This document shows positions 49,101 through 57,225 of a stretch of DNA of 64,000 bases, piece by piece. The DNA is taken from assembly GCA_963995525.1 (NCBI GenBank), contig OZ023211.1, forward strand, positions 61,825,444-61,889,443. The letters run 5' to 3'. How positions within the stretch are numbered: the stretch's first letter is position 1; every line of letters starts with the position of its first letter. Made by a program: the position numbers and the translations under genes. This DNA comes from Escarpia spicata (Eukaryota > Annelida > Polychaeta > Sabellida > Siboglinidae). The notes below the pieces were generated by a model that ran no database searches, was not told where the DNA came from, and worked only from the letters and a program-made list of their open reading frames with translations.

Positions 49101-52100
49101 ACCACTTACTTTGTTTACTGGTGCGACCCAGGGTTGTGTCCTGTCACCACTTATTTTGTCCACTCGGTTGTGTCCTGTCTCCAACGCTGTACTCTCTTTT
49201 TACATACAATTGTGCATCTGGTCATGAAAGTACCAAACTACTGAAATTTGCAGATGACATGTAGTGCAGGGGCTCATTACGAACTCGAACGAATCTGAGT
49301 ATCGTGACCCGGTAAACAAACTTGTCAGAATGTAAATATAACAAAAGAAATGATCGTAGATTTCAGAAGGAAGCAACCTTCTCTCTTCTCCCTTCTTTTG
49401 ATCGATGGAAAAACAATCAAAATTGTTCAACTGCTCAAGTTTCTTGGCTCTACAATCTCAATCGATCTTAAATAGGAGCTAAATGTTGATACCATTGTCA
49501 AAAAAGCCCAGCAACGTCTGCACTTTCTGAGGAGGTTAAAAGCATTTGGTTTGGCCAGTCAGATCATGATGAATTTTTATAGAGCTGTGATCGAGAGTGT
49601 TCTCACCATCTCAATAAATGTGTGTGGTTTGGTTCTATCACTGTCAAAGAAAGGCTCAGGTTGAGCAGAGTTGTAAAAACTGCTTCTTGAATAATCGGCA
49701 GAGATCTTCCCAGTCTTGAATACATATATAAGCAGCGCCTGTTAAGAGCCAGTCTCATCTCCCAGGACCTATCCCATCCTGCCTATGACCTATTTGATCC
49801 TCTCCCATCACGTCGCCAGTTCAGGTCCATCAAAACCAGGACCAGCAGGTTCAGCAACAGCACTTACCCCGTAGCCGTCCAAGGCCTATCAACAGTACTT
49901 ACCCCGTAGCCGTCCAAGCCCTATCAACAGTACTTACCCCGTAGCCGTCCAAGCCCTATCAACAGTACTTACCCCGTAGCCGTCCAAGCCCTATCAACAG
50001 CACTTACCCCGTAGCCGTCCAAGCCCTATCAACAGTACTTACCCCGTAGCCGTCCAAGCCCAATCAACAGCACTTACCCCCTAGCCGTCCAAGCCCTATC
50101 AACAGTACTTACCCCGTAGCCGTCCAAGCCCCATCAACAGCACTTACCCCATAGCCGTCCAAGCCCCATCAACAGTACTTACCCCGTAGCCGTCTAAGCC
50201 CTATCAACAGCACTTACCCCGTAGCCGTCCAAGCCCTATCAACAGCACTTATCCCGTAGCCATCCTAGCCCTATCAACAGTACTTACCCCGTAGCCGTCC
50301 TAGCCCTATCAACAGCACTTACCCCATAGCCGTCCAAGCCCTATCAACAGTACTTACCCCGTAGCCGTCCAAGCCCTATCAACAGCACTTACCCCCTAGC
50401 CATCCAAGCTCTATCAACAGCACTTACCCCGTAGCCGTCCAAGCCCCATCAACAGTACTTATCCGGTAGCCGTCCAAGCCCTATCAACAGCACTTACCCC
50501 ATAGCCGTCCAAGCCCCATCAACAGTACTTACCCCATAGCCGTCCAAGCCCTATCAACAGTACTTACCCCGTAGCCGTCCAAGCCCTATCAACAGTACTT
50601 ACCCCGTAGCCGTCCAAGCCCTATCAACAATACTTACCCCGTAGCCGTCCAAGCCCTATCAACAATACTTACCCCGTAGCCGTCCAAGCCCTATCAACAG
50701 TACTTACCCCGTAGCCATCCAAGCCCTATCAACAGTACTTACCTCGTAGCCATCCAAGCCCTATCAACAGTACTTACCCCCTAGCCATCCAAGCCCTATC
50801 AACAGTACTTACCCCGTAGCCGTCCAAGCCCTATCAACAGTACTTGCCCCGTAGCCGTCCAAGCCCTATCAACAGTACTTACCCTGCAGCCGTCCAAGCC
50901 CCATCAACAGTACTTACCCCGTAGCCGTCCACGCCCTATCAACAGCATTTACCCCGTAGCCGTCCAAGCTCTATCAACAGTACTTACCCCCTAGCCGTCC
51001 AAGCCCTATCAACAGTACTTACCCCGTAGCCATCCAAGCCCTATCAAAACATTACAGTGTACCAAAGTTTTTTAATTACGAAAATATGTTTTTACATTGC
51101 ATTGATAATTACGCATATCGCTGTTTTTAAGTTTTGCTTTTTATGTAGAATTATTGTATGTGATAAAGTAATTTTAATAAGGGTAAGATATTTTTTTTTA
51201 ATATTAACTGTACATGATGTTAATTATCGTTTTATTAACAAGAACAAGATTTAACAAGATTGCCACCCAGAAAATTACTCTGGATGGCAGGTGGACAAGG
51301 AAGCCTTTTGGCTTATCGAGAGTCCAATACTTTTTATCTACATGTATCCCGCCCTTTTAAGGTATGTGTCGATTTTATTTTTAAACATATTCACGCTACT
51401 AGCACCAACACAATCAGGAGATAATCTGTTCCATTCATTTACAGTCCTTTGTGAAAATGAGAACTTTCTTATATCTAATCTACACTGCTCCTTTACTAAT
51501 GTAGCTTCATGTCCTCTGGTCCTTCTATCTTTCTTAACTGAGAAAAAATATTACTATCAATATTTTCATAACCATTCAATATTTTAAACACTTCTATCTG
51601 ATCTCCTCTCAATCTCCTGGTCTCTAGTGTTGTTAAACCACATTCTTTTAGGCGTATTTCGTAACTAAGATCCCTCAGTTTTGGTATCATTTTAGTCGCT
51701 CTCCTCTGTACTCTTTCTAGCATATCTATGTCCTTCTTGCGATATGGCCTCCATGCTTGTATACAATATTCTAAGTGAGGCCTCACTATTGTTTTGTACA
51801 GCGGTACTATTAATTCTTTTTCCTTATACGCTACATTTCGCCTAATTAATCCAAGGATTTGATTTCCCTTTGAAGCTGCAATTCCGCACTGCTCTGAAAC
51901 TTTCATATCAGCACTAATGGTTAACCCTAAGTCCTTTTCTTTTCCAGTAGTACTTAGAACAGTACCCCCCATTTTATATTTTACCTCTTCATTCCCATGA
52001 CCTGCGTGGAGGCATTTACATTTCCCAAAATTGAACAGCATTTGCCACTTTTCAGACCATTTGATCAACCTGTCAAGATCATCTTGTAAATGCTGTCTAT

Positions 52101-54193
52101 CTCCATCACTTTTAATCCTTCTAAACACTTTTGTATCATCCGCAAATTTCAACACCTTGCTTGTTATATCATCGTCCAAATCGTTGATATATATTAAGAA
52201 TAATATAGGTCCTAGTACTGATCCCTGTGGTACCCCACTCAATACCGATTTCCAGTTTGAAGCCTCCCCATCAACTACTACACGTTGTCGTCTGTCATTC
52301 AGCCATTTTTCTATCCAGTTTATTATACCATTTCCTATGCCATGGGCCTTTAGCTTAAGGAGTAATCTTTGATGTGGTACTTTGTCGAAAGCTTTTTGAA
52401 AATCTAAATAGATGATATCTACTGGTGATCCCTCATCTACCCACCTAGTGATGTCTTCCAAAAAACATAACATATTTGTTAAGCATGACCTCGCTTTTAA
52501 AAACCCATGTTGAGATGGGTTTATCAAGTTATGTTTAACAAGAAAATCCACCATGTGATCTTTAATTAGTCGTTCTAATAATTTGCAAATCACTGATGTT
52601 AAACTCACTGGTCTATAGTTCTCTGACTTGTTTCTCGAACCTTTTTTAAATAACGGTATAATGTTTGCCTCTTTCCATTCTAAAGGAACCACTCCCTCTT
52701 CTAATGACAAATTGAAAACTGTTGCAAGCGGTACGCTAATTTGTTCTACAATTTCCAATAGTAGTTTGGGCGGAATCCCGTCCACTCCAGGTGATTTATT
52801 ATCTTTCATAGCCCTTATTTTCTTAGCTACCATTTCCGAGGTTACAACTAACTGTCCTAAATAGTCTGAATCTGCCCCCTTGAACTTAGCCTCTGGTACT
52901 GGCAGTGAACTAATATCTTCCCTGGTAAACACTGAACTAAAATACTCATTCAGGTCTTCTGCCATTAAGAATCCCTCTGATATTGTATTTCCAGCACTAT
53001 CTTCTAGAGGACCGACCTTTTCCTGAACTTTCTGTTTGCTTCGAATATACGCATAAAAACTCTTACTGTCATGTTTGATATTACTAGCTAATTTTTTTTC
53101 ATAGCTTCTCTTTGAATTTCTAATTTCAGCTGTAGCTTGATTAAGTGCTTCTTTATAAATGTTGTAGTCTTCATCCTTTCCAGTACATCTATATGACTTC
53201 CACATCATTTGTTTATACTTAATTTTTCTAATGGCTTCTTTTGATGTGTTTCTTTTTAGACCGTTTCCCTTGTTTTTTGAAAGGTACAAATTTATCGACT
53301 ATGCACTTAATTTCACTATTTAAGATATTCCAGCATTCTGTTGCTGTCTTATTTTTCAGTGTGTTATTCCAGTCTATCTTTGCTCAATATTTCCTCATGT
53401 CCTTATACCTTCCTTTGTGGAAATTTCTCCTATACTGCTTTTTACTATTCCTTTCTGATTTTACTTTGATGGTAAAATGTATCTGGTTGTGATCACTACT
53501 CCCCAGTGGCTCATATATCTTGACATTGTCAACTAATTCTTTCTGTGAGGACAAAACTATGTCTAACACATTCTCACCCCTGGTTGGTTCTAGCACATGT
53601 TGAGAAAGGAAATTATCTAGTACTAAAACTAAAAACTTGTGGTCCTCACTTCCCATACTCTGTAGAGATTTCCATTGTATATGCCCATGGTTAAAATGTT
53701 ACTTACTAGAAGTATATTGAAATGTAATGGTTTTCTGCTTGTGAGTGCATTGATATGAATATGTGCTTGTATGGCCCGAGATCACATTCCATTGTTTTAT
53801 TGTATTGACTGCAGTAACAACAAATGGCTATAAATGTATCTTATTTTATCTTAGATGTAACATTCTAGAAGAGTTGGTTTAACATCGTCCAATATTGCCT
53901 CTGACGTTAGCCAGTGTTGCCGCAAATACGCAAGAAAATGTTACTTACAGACTGGTCACCAATAACTCAGTTAGCAGATTTTACTATAAACAATCCAATG
54001 CAAATATATTTGTGTTGCCAAGTTCTAAATCCTCTACTGACGCACGAGTGTGACATGCTTACCAGTATTGATCCAGGTTGCATATATCCCGCCATGTTCT
54101 CGAACATCGAGATGCGATGCCAAGAGCCTGAGGCGGCAGATAAGAAAACACTTCTTTTGACACCTCCTCTGGCAGGACTTCAACAAAATCCAT
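36987..54193 (-). CDS. F-box/WD40-repeat protein (SCF ubiquitin-ligase receptor type)
   Basis: Ten exons join with perfect phase for 394 codons: 54063-54193 (from ATG), 47236-47360, 45501-45653, 44656-44774, 44304-44455, 43780-43852, 40310-40421, 39441-39565, 38592-38667 and 36987-37102. The N-terminus holds an F-box (LPEEVSKEVFSYLPPQALGI, then ASRCSRTWRDIC), which in this family binds SKP1. Seven WD blades follow, each with a GH or DH start and an SGS.D..(I/L).(L/V)W end, which select substrates for the SCF ligase. Blade 7 is cut where the next exon should complete it. The start is the first Met before the F-box; an upstream exon is possible because acceptor-like sites precede it. Introns hold LINEs, SINEs and two minisatellites. 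I cannot say which FBXW orthologue it is. Confidence 0.92.
37530..37720 (+). pseudogene. LINE C-terminal scrap
   Basis: Reads RLSETVVSAATVDTFKTRLC, resembling the WN.LP..VV.A.....FK..L end of CR1/L2-type ORFs. Too short for a firm call. Lies in the last known intron of the F-box gene. Confidence 0.45.
38592..38667 (-). CDS. F-box/WD40 exon 9: blade 6
   Basis: 76 bp. Reads YCVAYNKEVIASGAADSTVR, then LWTHAG. Acceptor TATGTTGTAG, donor GTTTGT. Confidence 0.9.
38850..39115 (+). repeat. LINE 3'-end fragment, copy 1
   Basis: Near-identical in stretches to the inverse of 54310-54540 (AAAATCCACTTTTTGTGAAT; GTTTAAATATTGGACTACCC; TGTATGTACATATGGACTTT). Both end AAACATTATTAT, a short A/T tail. Only the 3' end is present. 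Confidence 0.8.
39238..39420. repeat. Dispersed repeat family C, copy 3
   Basis: Matches 9165-9345 (TTGCGCCTAAA, GAGCTAAGGTGGATG, GGTACGTTTTTA). It ends 20 bases from the exon at 39441, so it lies against a splice donor. Confidence 0.7.
39441..39565 (-). CDS. F-box/WD40 exon 8: blade 5
   Basis: 125 bp. Reads VSCCQFDEKLIVSGSGDGTI, KLWETQTGKCTHTLTGHSEEV. Acceptor TGACATTACAG, donor GTGAGC. Confidence 0.92.
39690..39852. repeat. Dispersed repeat family E, copy 1
   Basis: Matches 61120-61290 in the same orientation (TATAATCTGAATG, then TTAAATGCAATTTGG, GGCAGTATAC). Non-coding. Confidence 0.68.
40310..40421 (-). CDS. F-box/WD40 exon 7: blade 4, GC donor
   Basis: 112 bp. Reads CMCMCGNLVLTGSWDSILIL, WDIQKGEMIRRMQDHVE. 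The donor is GAAG|GCAAGT, a consensus GC-AG site, and phase is kept only with it. The first codons (TGTATGTGTATGTGC) look like the start of the adjacent minisatellite unit. Confidence 0.91.
40422..43130. repeat. 81-bp minisatellite array, split by a LINE
   Basis: About 14 well-conserved 81-bp units at 41940-43130 (CATCTACCAACATCTAGCAA, TACTGCCGTCTAACACACAT, ATACAGGCATTAGTACGGAC, AACTAGGTAGTCTTACTTCC). About three diverged units lie at 40422-40650. An RTE-type LINE (40652-41925) separates them. The array occupies most of one F-box gene intron and reaches the splice acceptor of exon 7. Confidence 0.93.
40652..41925 (-). mobile_element. RTE-type LINE inserted in the 81-bp array
   Basis: Minus strand opens with RKGNRQACDNHRGISLLSTT (RT fingers). 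It continues through FPVTNGIKQGCVLAPTLFSI and FLFADDCALNAG (catalytic FADD intact), NFGLTISTKKTEVLYQP, and LLYACETWTVYQRHANKLNR. It ends with LRWAGHITRM and a decayed tail. The 3' end carries GATGATGATGAAGATG, the short-repeat tail typical of the RTE clade. Only a few frameshifts separate these blocks. The endonuclease region is missing, so the copy is 5'-truncated. Confidence 0.88.
43131..43779. other. Intron remainder, nothing recognised
   Basis: Unique-looking AT-rich sequence between the minisatellite and exon 6. A 100-codon plus-strand open stretch at 43173-43475 has no family signature. Confidence 0.5.
43780..43852 (-). CDS. F-box/WD40 exon 6: end of blade 3
   Basis: 73 bp. Reads (K)ILKVWSIREGILVHALEGHA, DEIE. 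Acceptor TTATTTTAG, donor GTAGCT. Confidence 0.9.
44304..44455 (-). CDS. F-box/WD40 exon 5: blades 2-3
   Basis: 152 bp. Reads GNNIVTGCADGFVRLFNAKT, GRLIRQFREHIGGVEKLQVD, SEKIVSTGMDK. Acceptor GGTTTCAG, donor GTGAGT. Confidence 0.92.
44531..44636. repeat. 10-bp tandem repeat (ACACACAAAC)n
   Basis: About ten units of ACACACAAAC, a regular higher-order variant of CA, 20 bases from the donor of exon 4. Confidence 0.94.
44656..44774 (-). CDS. F-box/WD40 exon 4: blade 1
   Basis: 119 bp. Reads (G)EIVVSGSVDNTMKIWFVDT, then FCQRTVDDHQDVITVIRIH. Acceptor ATGAATGCAG, donor GTATGT. Confidence 0.92.
44855..45150 (-). repeat. tRNA-derived SINE, copy S4
   Basis: Inverse tail CCAGTCCTAAGGGCTGCTCA, then AAGCACTTTACACTTTACAC, body, and decayed B box (GGATTCAAACCTGGGTT) with tRNA-like head. 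It is more diverged than S5. Confidence 0.85.
45501..45653 (-). CDS. F-box/WD40 exon 3: linker and first GH
   Basis: 153 bp. Reads DKRLKLIPVCKWKKVYMRAH, HLMKNWELGRYTVLPTLRGH, RKRVTAMDCN. The W(K)..Y.R.H....NW..G linker precedes the propeller in F-box/WD40 proteins. Acceptor GCTGTCTGCAG, donor GTAACA. Confidence 0.92.
46294..46608 (-). repeat. tRNA-derived SINE, copy S5 (best preserved)
   Basis: Read on the minus strand: GTGGAGCGCAGTGGTGTAGC (A box region), then GGGTTCGAATCCTG (B box at 46543-46553), a body with CACTCAGCTGTATGAATGAG, and the tail TAAAGCGCTTTGAGCAGTCC, ending GCTATATAAGAAC. About 315 bp. It is the reference for the five other copies and fragments in the window. Confidence 0.92.
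47236..47360 (-). CDS. F-box/WD40 exon 2
   Basis: 125 bp between TTCCCTTGTAG and GTGAGT. Reads (W)LHHCMVRHWLNFGLKCNLL, then EKPQIKCTR, FFEFT. It has no WD motif, but it is required by phase. The F-box exon ends TG and would read into a stop if joined directly to 45653; with this exon in between both junctions are in phase (TG|G Trp and G|AA Glu). Confidence 0.86.
47545..49855 (+). mobile_element. Decayed LINE, same family as 14172-16510
   Basis: Order is EEP endonuclease end (LVGVYIPP.., HTTLSKDLPKYKHHVKCATK, LDHCYSTIRDAHHAVPRVPL, FSDHTMIYL; 47650-47945), linker (NKSWFTSDLKFKLKED), RT fingers (SSRKAAGPDNVSTSTLKHCA, LNDYRPVALTSVMKALEHLV), then RFVDYSSAFNTSIPSKL and GATQGCVLSPLI (about 49120). 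A FADD-like KFADDM remnant follows at 49240, then C-terminal RDLPSLEYIYKQRL and RRQFRSIKTRTSRFSN. Frameshifts throughout. The 3' coding end passes without a break into the 35-bp minisatellite. Confidence 0.87.
49855..51047. repeat. 35-bp minisatellite, about 34 units
   Basis: Unit CCCTATCAACAGTACTTACC CCGTAGCCGTCCAAG, with few variants (GTACTT/GCACTT, CCGTAGC/CCCTAGC). The first unit is continuous with the LINE ORF's C-terminal codons (RFSNSTYPVAVQ.LS), so the array arose from the LINE end. It lies in an F-box gene intron. Confidence 0.95.
51242..53690 (-). mobile_element. CR1-like LINE, long-ORF copy
   Basis: Same family as 9372-10612. It contains the end of the EEP endonuclease (GENVLDIVLSSQKELVDNVK, then EPLGSSDHNQIHF; 53490-53600), a nearly full RT ORF (51496-53289), and the 3' hairpin plus TTAAATCTTGTT tail. 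It is 5'-truncated at about 53690, inside the endonuclease. Few defects: a break between the endonuclease and RT frames near 53290-53390, and a one-base difference in a T-run near 51545 that shifts the C-terminus. Confidence 0.92.
51496..53289 (-). CDS. LINE reverse transcriptase ORF, 597 codons
   Basis: Linker (YKQMMWKSYRCTGKDEDYNI) and RT fingers with SPGVDGIPPKLL, EWKEANIIPLFKKGSRNKSE and NYRPVSLTSVICKLLERLI are followed by INPSQHGFLKARSC, YLDFQKAFDKVPHQ, SGVPQGSVLGPILFLI and the FADD catalytic box. The thumb and LERVQRRATKMI complete the order. All RT motifs are present, so RT activity is conceivable. Compared with the 9379 copy, a shorter T-run shifts the last part (IFSQLRK replaces FFFSVKK), and the final ~80 residues are lost. 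Confidence 0.9.
   Translation of the reverse strand: MYLSKNKGNGLKRNTSKEAIRKIKYKQMMWKSYRCTGKDEDYNIYKEALNQATAEIRNSKRSYEKKLASNIKHDSKSFYAYIRSKQKVQEKVGPLEDSAGNTISEGFLMAEDLNEYFSSVFTREDISSLPVPEAKFKGADSDYLGQLVVTSEMVAKKIRAMKDNKSPGVDGIPPKLLLEIVEQISVPLATVFNLSLEEGVVPLEWKEANIIPLFKKGSRNKSENYRPVSLTSVICKLLERLIKDHMVDFLVKHNLINPSQHGFLKARSCLTNMLCFLEDITRWVDEGSPVDIIYLDFQKAFDKVPHQRLLLKLKAHGIGNGIINWIEKWLNDRRQRVVVDGEASNWKSVLSGVPQGSVLGPILFLIYINDLDDDITSKVLKFADDTKVFRRIKSDGDRQHLQDDLDRLIKWSEKWQMLFNFGKCKCLHAGHGNEEVKYKMGGTVLSTTGKEKDLGLTISADMKVSEQCGIAASKGNQILGLIRRNVAYKEKELIVPLYKTIVRPHLEYCIQAWRPYRKKDIDMLERVQRRATKMIPKLRDLSYEIRLKECGLTTLETRRLRGDQIEVFKILNGYENIDSNIFSQLRKIEGPEDMKLH
53700..54062. other. Intron sequence, nothing recognised
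   Basis: AT-rich spacer between the LINE insertion and the F-box exon. Confidence 0.5.
54063..54193 (-). CDS. F-box/WD40 exon 1 (coding): F-box
   Basis: From ATG at 54193: MDFVEVLPEEVSKEVFSYLP, then PQALGIASRCSRTWRDICNL, DQYW, donor GTAAGC. The frame is open upstream to 54250 and has acceptor-like TTGTAG and AACAG, so the true 5' end may be an earlier exon. Confidence 0.88.
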
Positions 54194-54309
54194 GATTCCA
54201 GTCCTCTTCAACTGTTTTGCTACAACATTGTATATTAGTTGAATTACCAAAATTAAATGGTAATGTACAAGCTATGTCGCATTACTGTCCAATATGCGGT
54301 ATTCATGAT

Positions 54310-54790
54310 CTGGTTAAATAATAATAATAATAATGTTTTAGTTCAGACAAAAGTCCATATGTACATACAATATAAATAAAATGAAATACACATGAAATAA
54401 AATAGATGGTTAATAAGATATATATAAAATGTGCATTCAACTTGAAGTATACAACTGGGTAGTCCAATATTTAAACATAGGACTTCTAAAATGTATATCA
54501 GTATAAAAATAATTCACAAAAAGTGGATTTTCAGACTGTTGAAGACAACATAATAAGCTATATATGGATGAACGCATACGTTCATTAAAAGATTTAACAC
54601 AGTTTGTAGCAAACATAAAACTTGCACTGCAGCGTGATGACAAATTGTGTAAAATTCTAAAACTGTTGTTATAGGCAACAGTAATATCTTTCAAACTCTG
54701 TTTTTTTATTTACACCAGACTTGAGATGAAAAAAAGTATGTAGTGTTCTGAAAAATACTTTGGGTGATTCTATGGCTTGTGTACATGACT
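54310..54790 (-). pseudogene. LINE C-terminal region and 3' end, copy 2
   Basis: Minus strand reads ITVAYNNSFRILHNLSSRCS, ASFMFATNCVKSF, RMRSSIYSLL and SPMFKYW. This is the AYN..FR.L......CSAS.MF...G......R...Y.F pattern that ends several LINE ORFs. It is followed by a 3' UTR shared with 38850-39115 and an (ATT)n tail (54318-54336). It lies just upstream of the F-box exon. Confidence 0.75.
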
Positions 54791-54961
54791 AGTCATATTC
54801 CTTTCAGCTATTTATAGAATGAATGTAGGTGTGCCAAATTTAATTATGGAAGGAACTCTAATTTTCAAGTAACTCCACAACAAACAGACATACACCCAAA
54901 AAAACACAATATTTTTGATGGCATTTAGCATGAGTAATTAGCATGCTTATTACATATGTGT

Positions 54962-55112
54962 GAATGGGTGAGGGAGTGTGTGCATGCGTATGTGTGAGTG
55001 TGTGCATGTGTGCGTGTGAGTGTGTGCGTGTGTGCGTGTGTGCGTGTGTGCGTGTGTGCGTGTGTGCGTGTGTACGTGTGTGCATGTGTGCATGCGTGCA
55101 TGTGAGTGTTAC
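54962..55112. repeat. (TGTGTGCG)n-type microsatellite
   Basis: Regular TGTGTGCG units with TGCATG variants. It produces spurious Cys-Val/His-Thr reading frames. Confidence 0.93.
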
Positions 55113-55551
55113 ATATATTCTAAGAGAAGTTTGGGTGCCATTGATTTAATGGTGGTCATTGACAGTTTTAAATGCTTTCTAGTCCAAACAGATTTTGAGA
55201 TTGTCCCTTTCACATTGCACATGCATCAACATTGCTTACCAATTTTATTATTTAACCGTAACGTTACCCTAACACTGATCTAGAATTCTATATTTAATGA
55301 ATGTCACTTATAATACATTATATGTCCTTATGGTCACTTAATTGTATGTCCTTAATGCTGCAGTTTGAAACTGCCCTTTCACTTTGATGCATGCACAATA
55401 CAAAAGGGACAATCTGAAACTGGGTACAACCTCAAACCGCAATACCAGATATATCCAGATCAAATATGGGATGGGCCTGATGTTGGATCAACATTGTATT
55501 TTTTTAATGTTCACCCCTTGTTACAAAATACAGTTAATAAATCCATTTCCA

Positions 55552-55930
55552 GATTTAACAAAATTGCCACCCAGAGAATTAACTCTAGATGGCAGGTGGA
55601 CAAGGAAGCCTTTTGGCTTATCGAGAGTCCAACCATTTTTATCTATGTGTATCCTGCCCTTCTGAGGTACGTGTCAATTTTAATTTTAAACATATTCATG
55701 CTACTAGCACCCATACAGTCAACAGATAATATGTTTCATTAATTCATTTACAGTCCTTTGTAAAAATTAGAACTTTCTAATATATAATCTACACTGCTCT
55801 TCATGCCCTCCAGTCCTTCTATCTTTCTTAACTGAAAAAAAATATCTCTGTCAATATTTTCATAACCATTCAATATTTTAAACACTTCTATCTGATCTCT
55901 TCTCAATCTCCTGGTCTCCAGTGTTGTTTT
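55552..55930 (-). mobile_element. CR1-like LINE, short 3' copy
   Basis: Matches the last ~380 bases of 51242-53690, including the 3' hairpin (one arm mutated, CTCTAGATGGC) and the tail. Its 5' end is truncated at the TTGGA..CCAGGAGATTGAG region. More diverged than the other two copies and carries small deletions. Confidence 0.88.
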
Positions 55931-57225
55931 CTATCAATGACATTGATGTACATGGTTGCACCAGCAAATTAATTCTCAACACACACACAACTTAAAATTA
56001 CTTTTAAAAAAGGCAAAGCCCAAAATTTGGCAAAAAGGGAAAACTTATTAAAAAGTTCAAAACTTTAATTATAAAATTTACAAAAAGTTCTCATAATGCT
56101 TTTAAACAGTTTCAGGGGGGTGCATTAAAGCTTCCATCACAATCTTAGAATGTCAATACTGTCCAGTAATATCACGTGCATGTTTTAAATTATTAAATAT
56201 ATTGATGGTTATCAAACTTTGTCTTTCACTCTTTGGTACTAGAAATGACATTTCAGCGTACATGGCAACGGTACCACACACACATCTCTCACACACAATT
56301 AAATACCTGGCATGCAACAAAATGTATTTCTATCTCAAGAGTAATGTAATGCAATAATACATGTGCCATTGTTGGATGTTGTACGCCTTTGTTCGGGATA
56401 TTTACGAGAACAAAACTATTCAGACTTCTGTTTCATTCGCGTTAGCACATGAAAATACATTTCTTTCACTAGTTATGTGTGTAGCCTCCGTTACCTCGGT
56501 CTTCCCGTGAGATCATAAACAAATATTTTCACAATTTCAGACTGTTCACCCTTTCAAAAGCAAACATTTGGACTATGAAAATGTATGATATATGTGCTAA
56601 GATTTTTTTATCGATGAGACAACATTTATATGTTATTATTTAACTATTGCTTTTCGTTGTCCCATATAAATATATGGAAGGGAAACTATTTTCCTTTACA
56701 CATGCAAAACATCCGGGCCATGTGTTAGGAAAATAAATAGCGTTATACAAGGATCTGTTTATTAAGATATTGTTCATTCGCATAAATGATGTATAAGACT
56801 GTCTTGTTTTATTGCATATTTCCGGTTATTGTTGGATTAATAATTATGCAATATCGGGAAGAATTAATCTCTATTGTTAAATGCAAAGTCATTGGTGGTA
56901 TATTTCATTCCATTATCGTTCAATATACTTCAGTTAAAAATTAAATAGTGCGCCTGTTGTATCTGTATAGTATACTGGCAAAATGTCCTAAGGACACATC
57001 ACGCCAGAGCGCATGGTGGCTCGTGGTTTATTTTTTACATGTTTGACGAGATTACTCTGAAATGAATTGGAAAAGTAGAAAATTATCTACTTCCAAATGC
57101 TTGTATATGTTTATTGACTGCCTTATTTGCGGGACTGATTATCATGTTTGCGTGAGCATCTAGTACTGCGTTTCATATATTGTTCAAATAGAATATCTAT
57201 AAGGTTGTTTTCCATCTTTTAGAAT
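55931..57225. other. No gene recognised
   Basis: AT-rich intergenic or intronic sequence with no coding motif, SINE or TIR that I can support. Confidence 0.55.
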
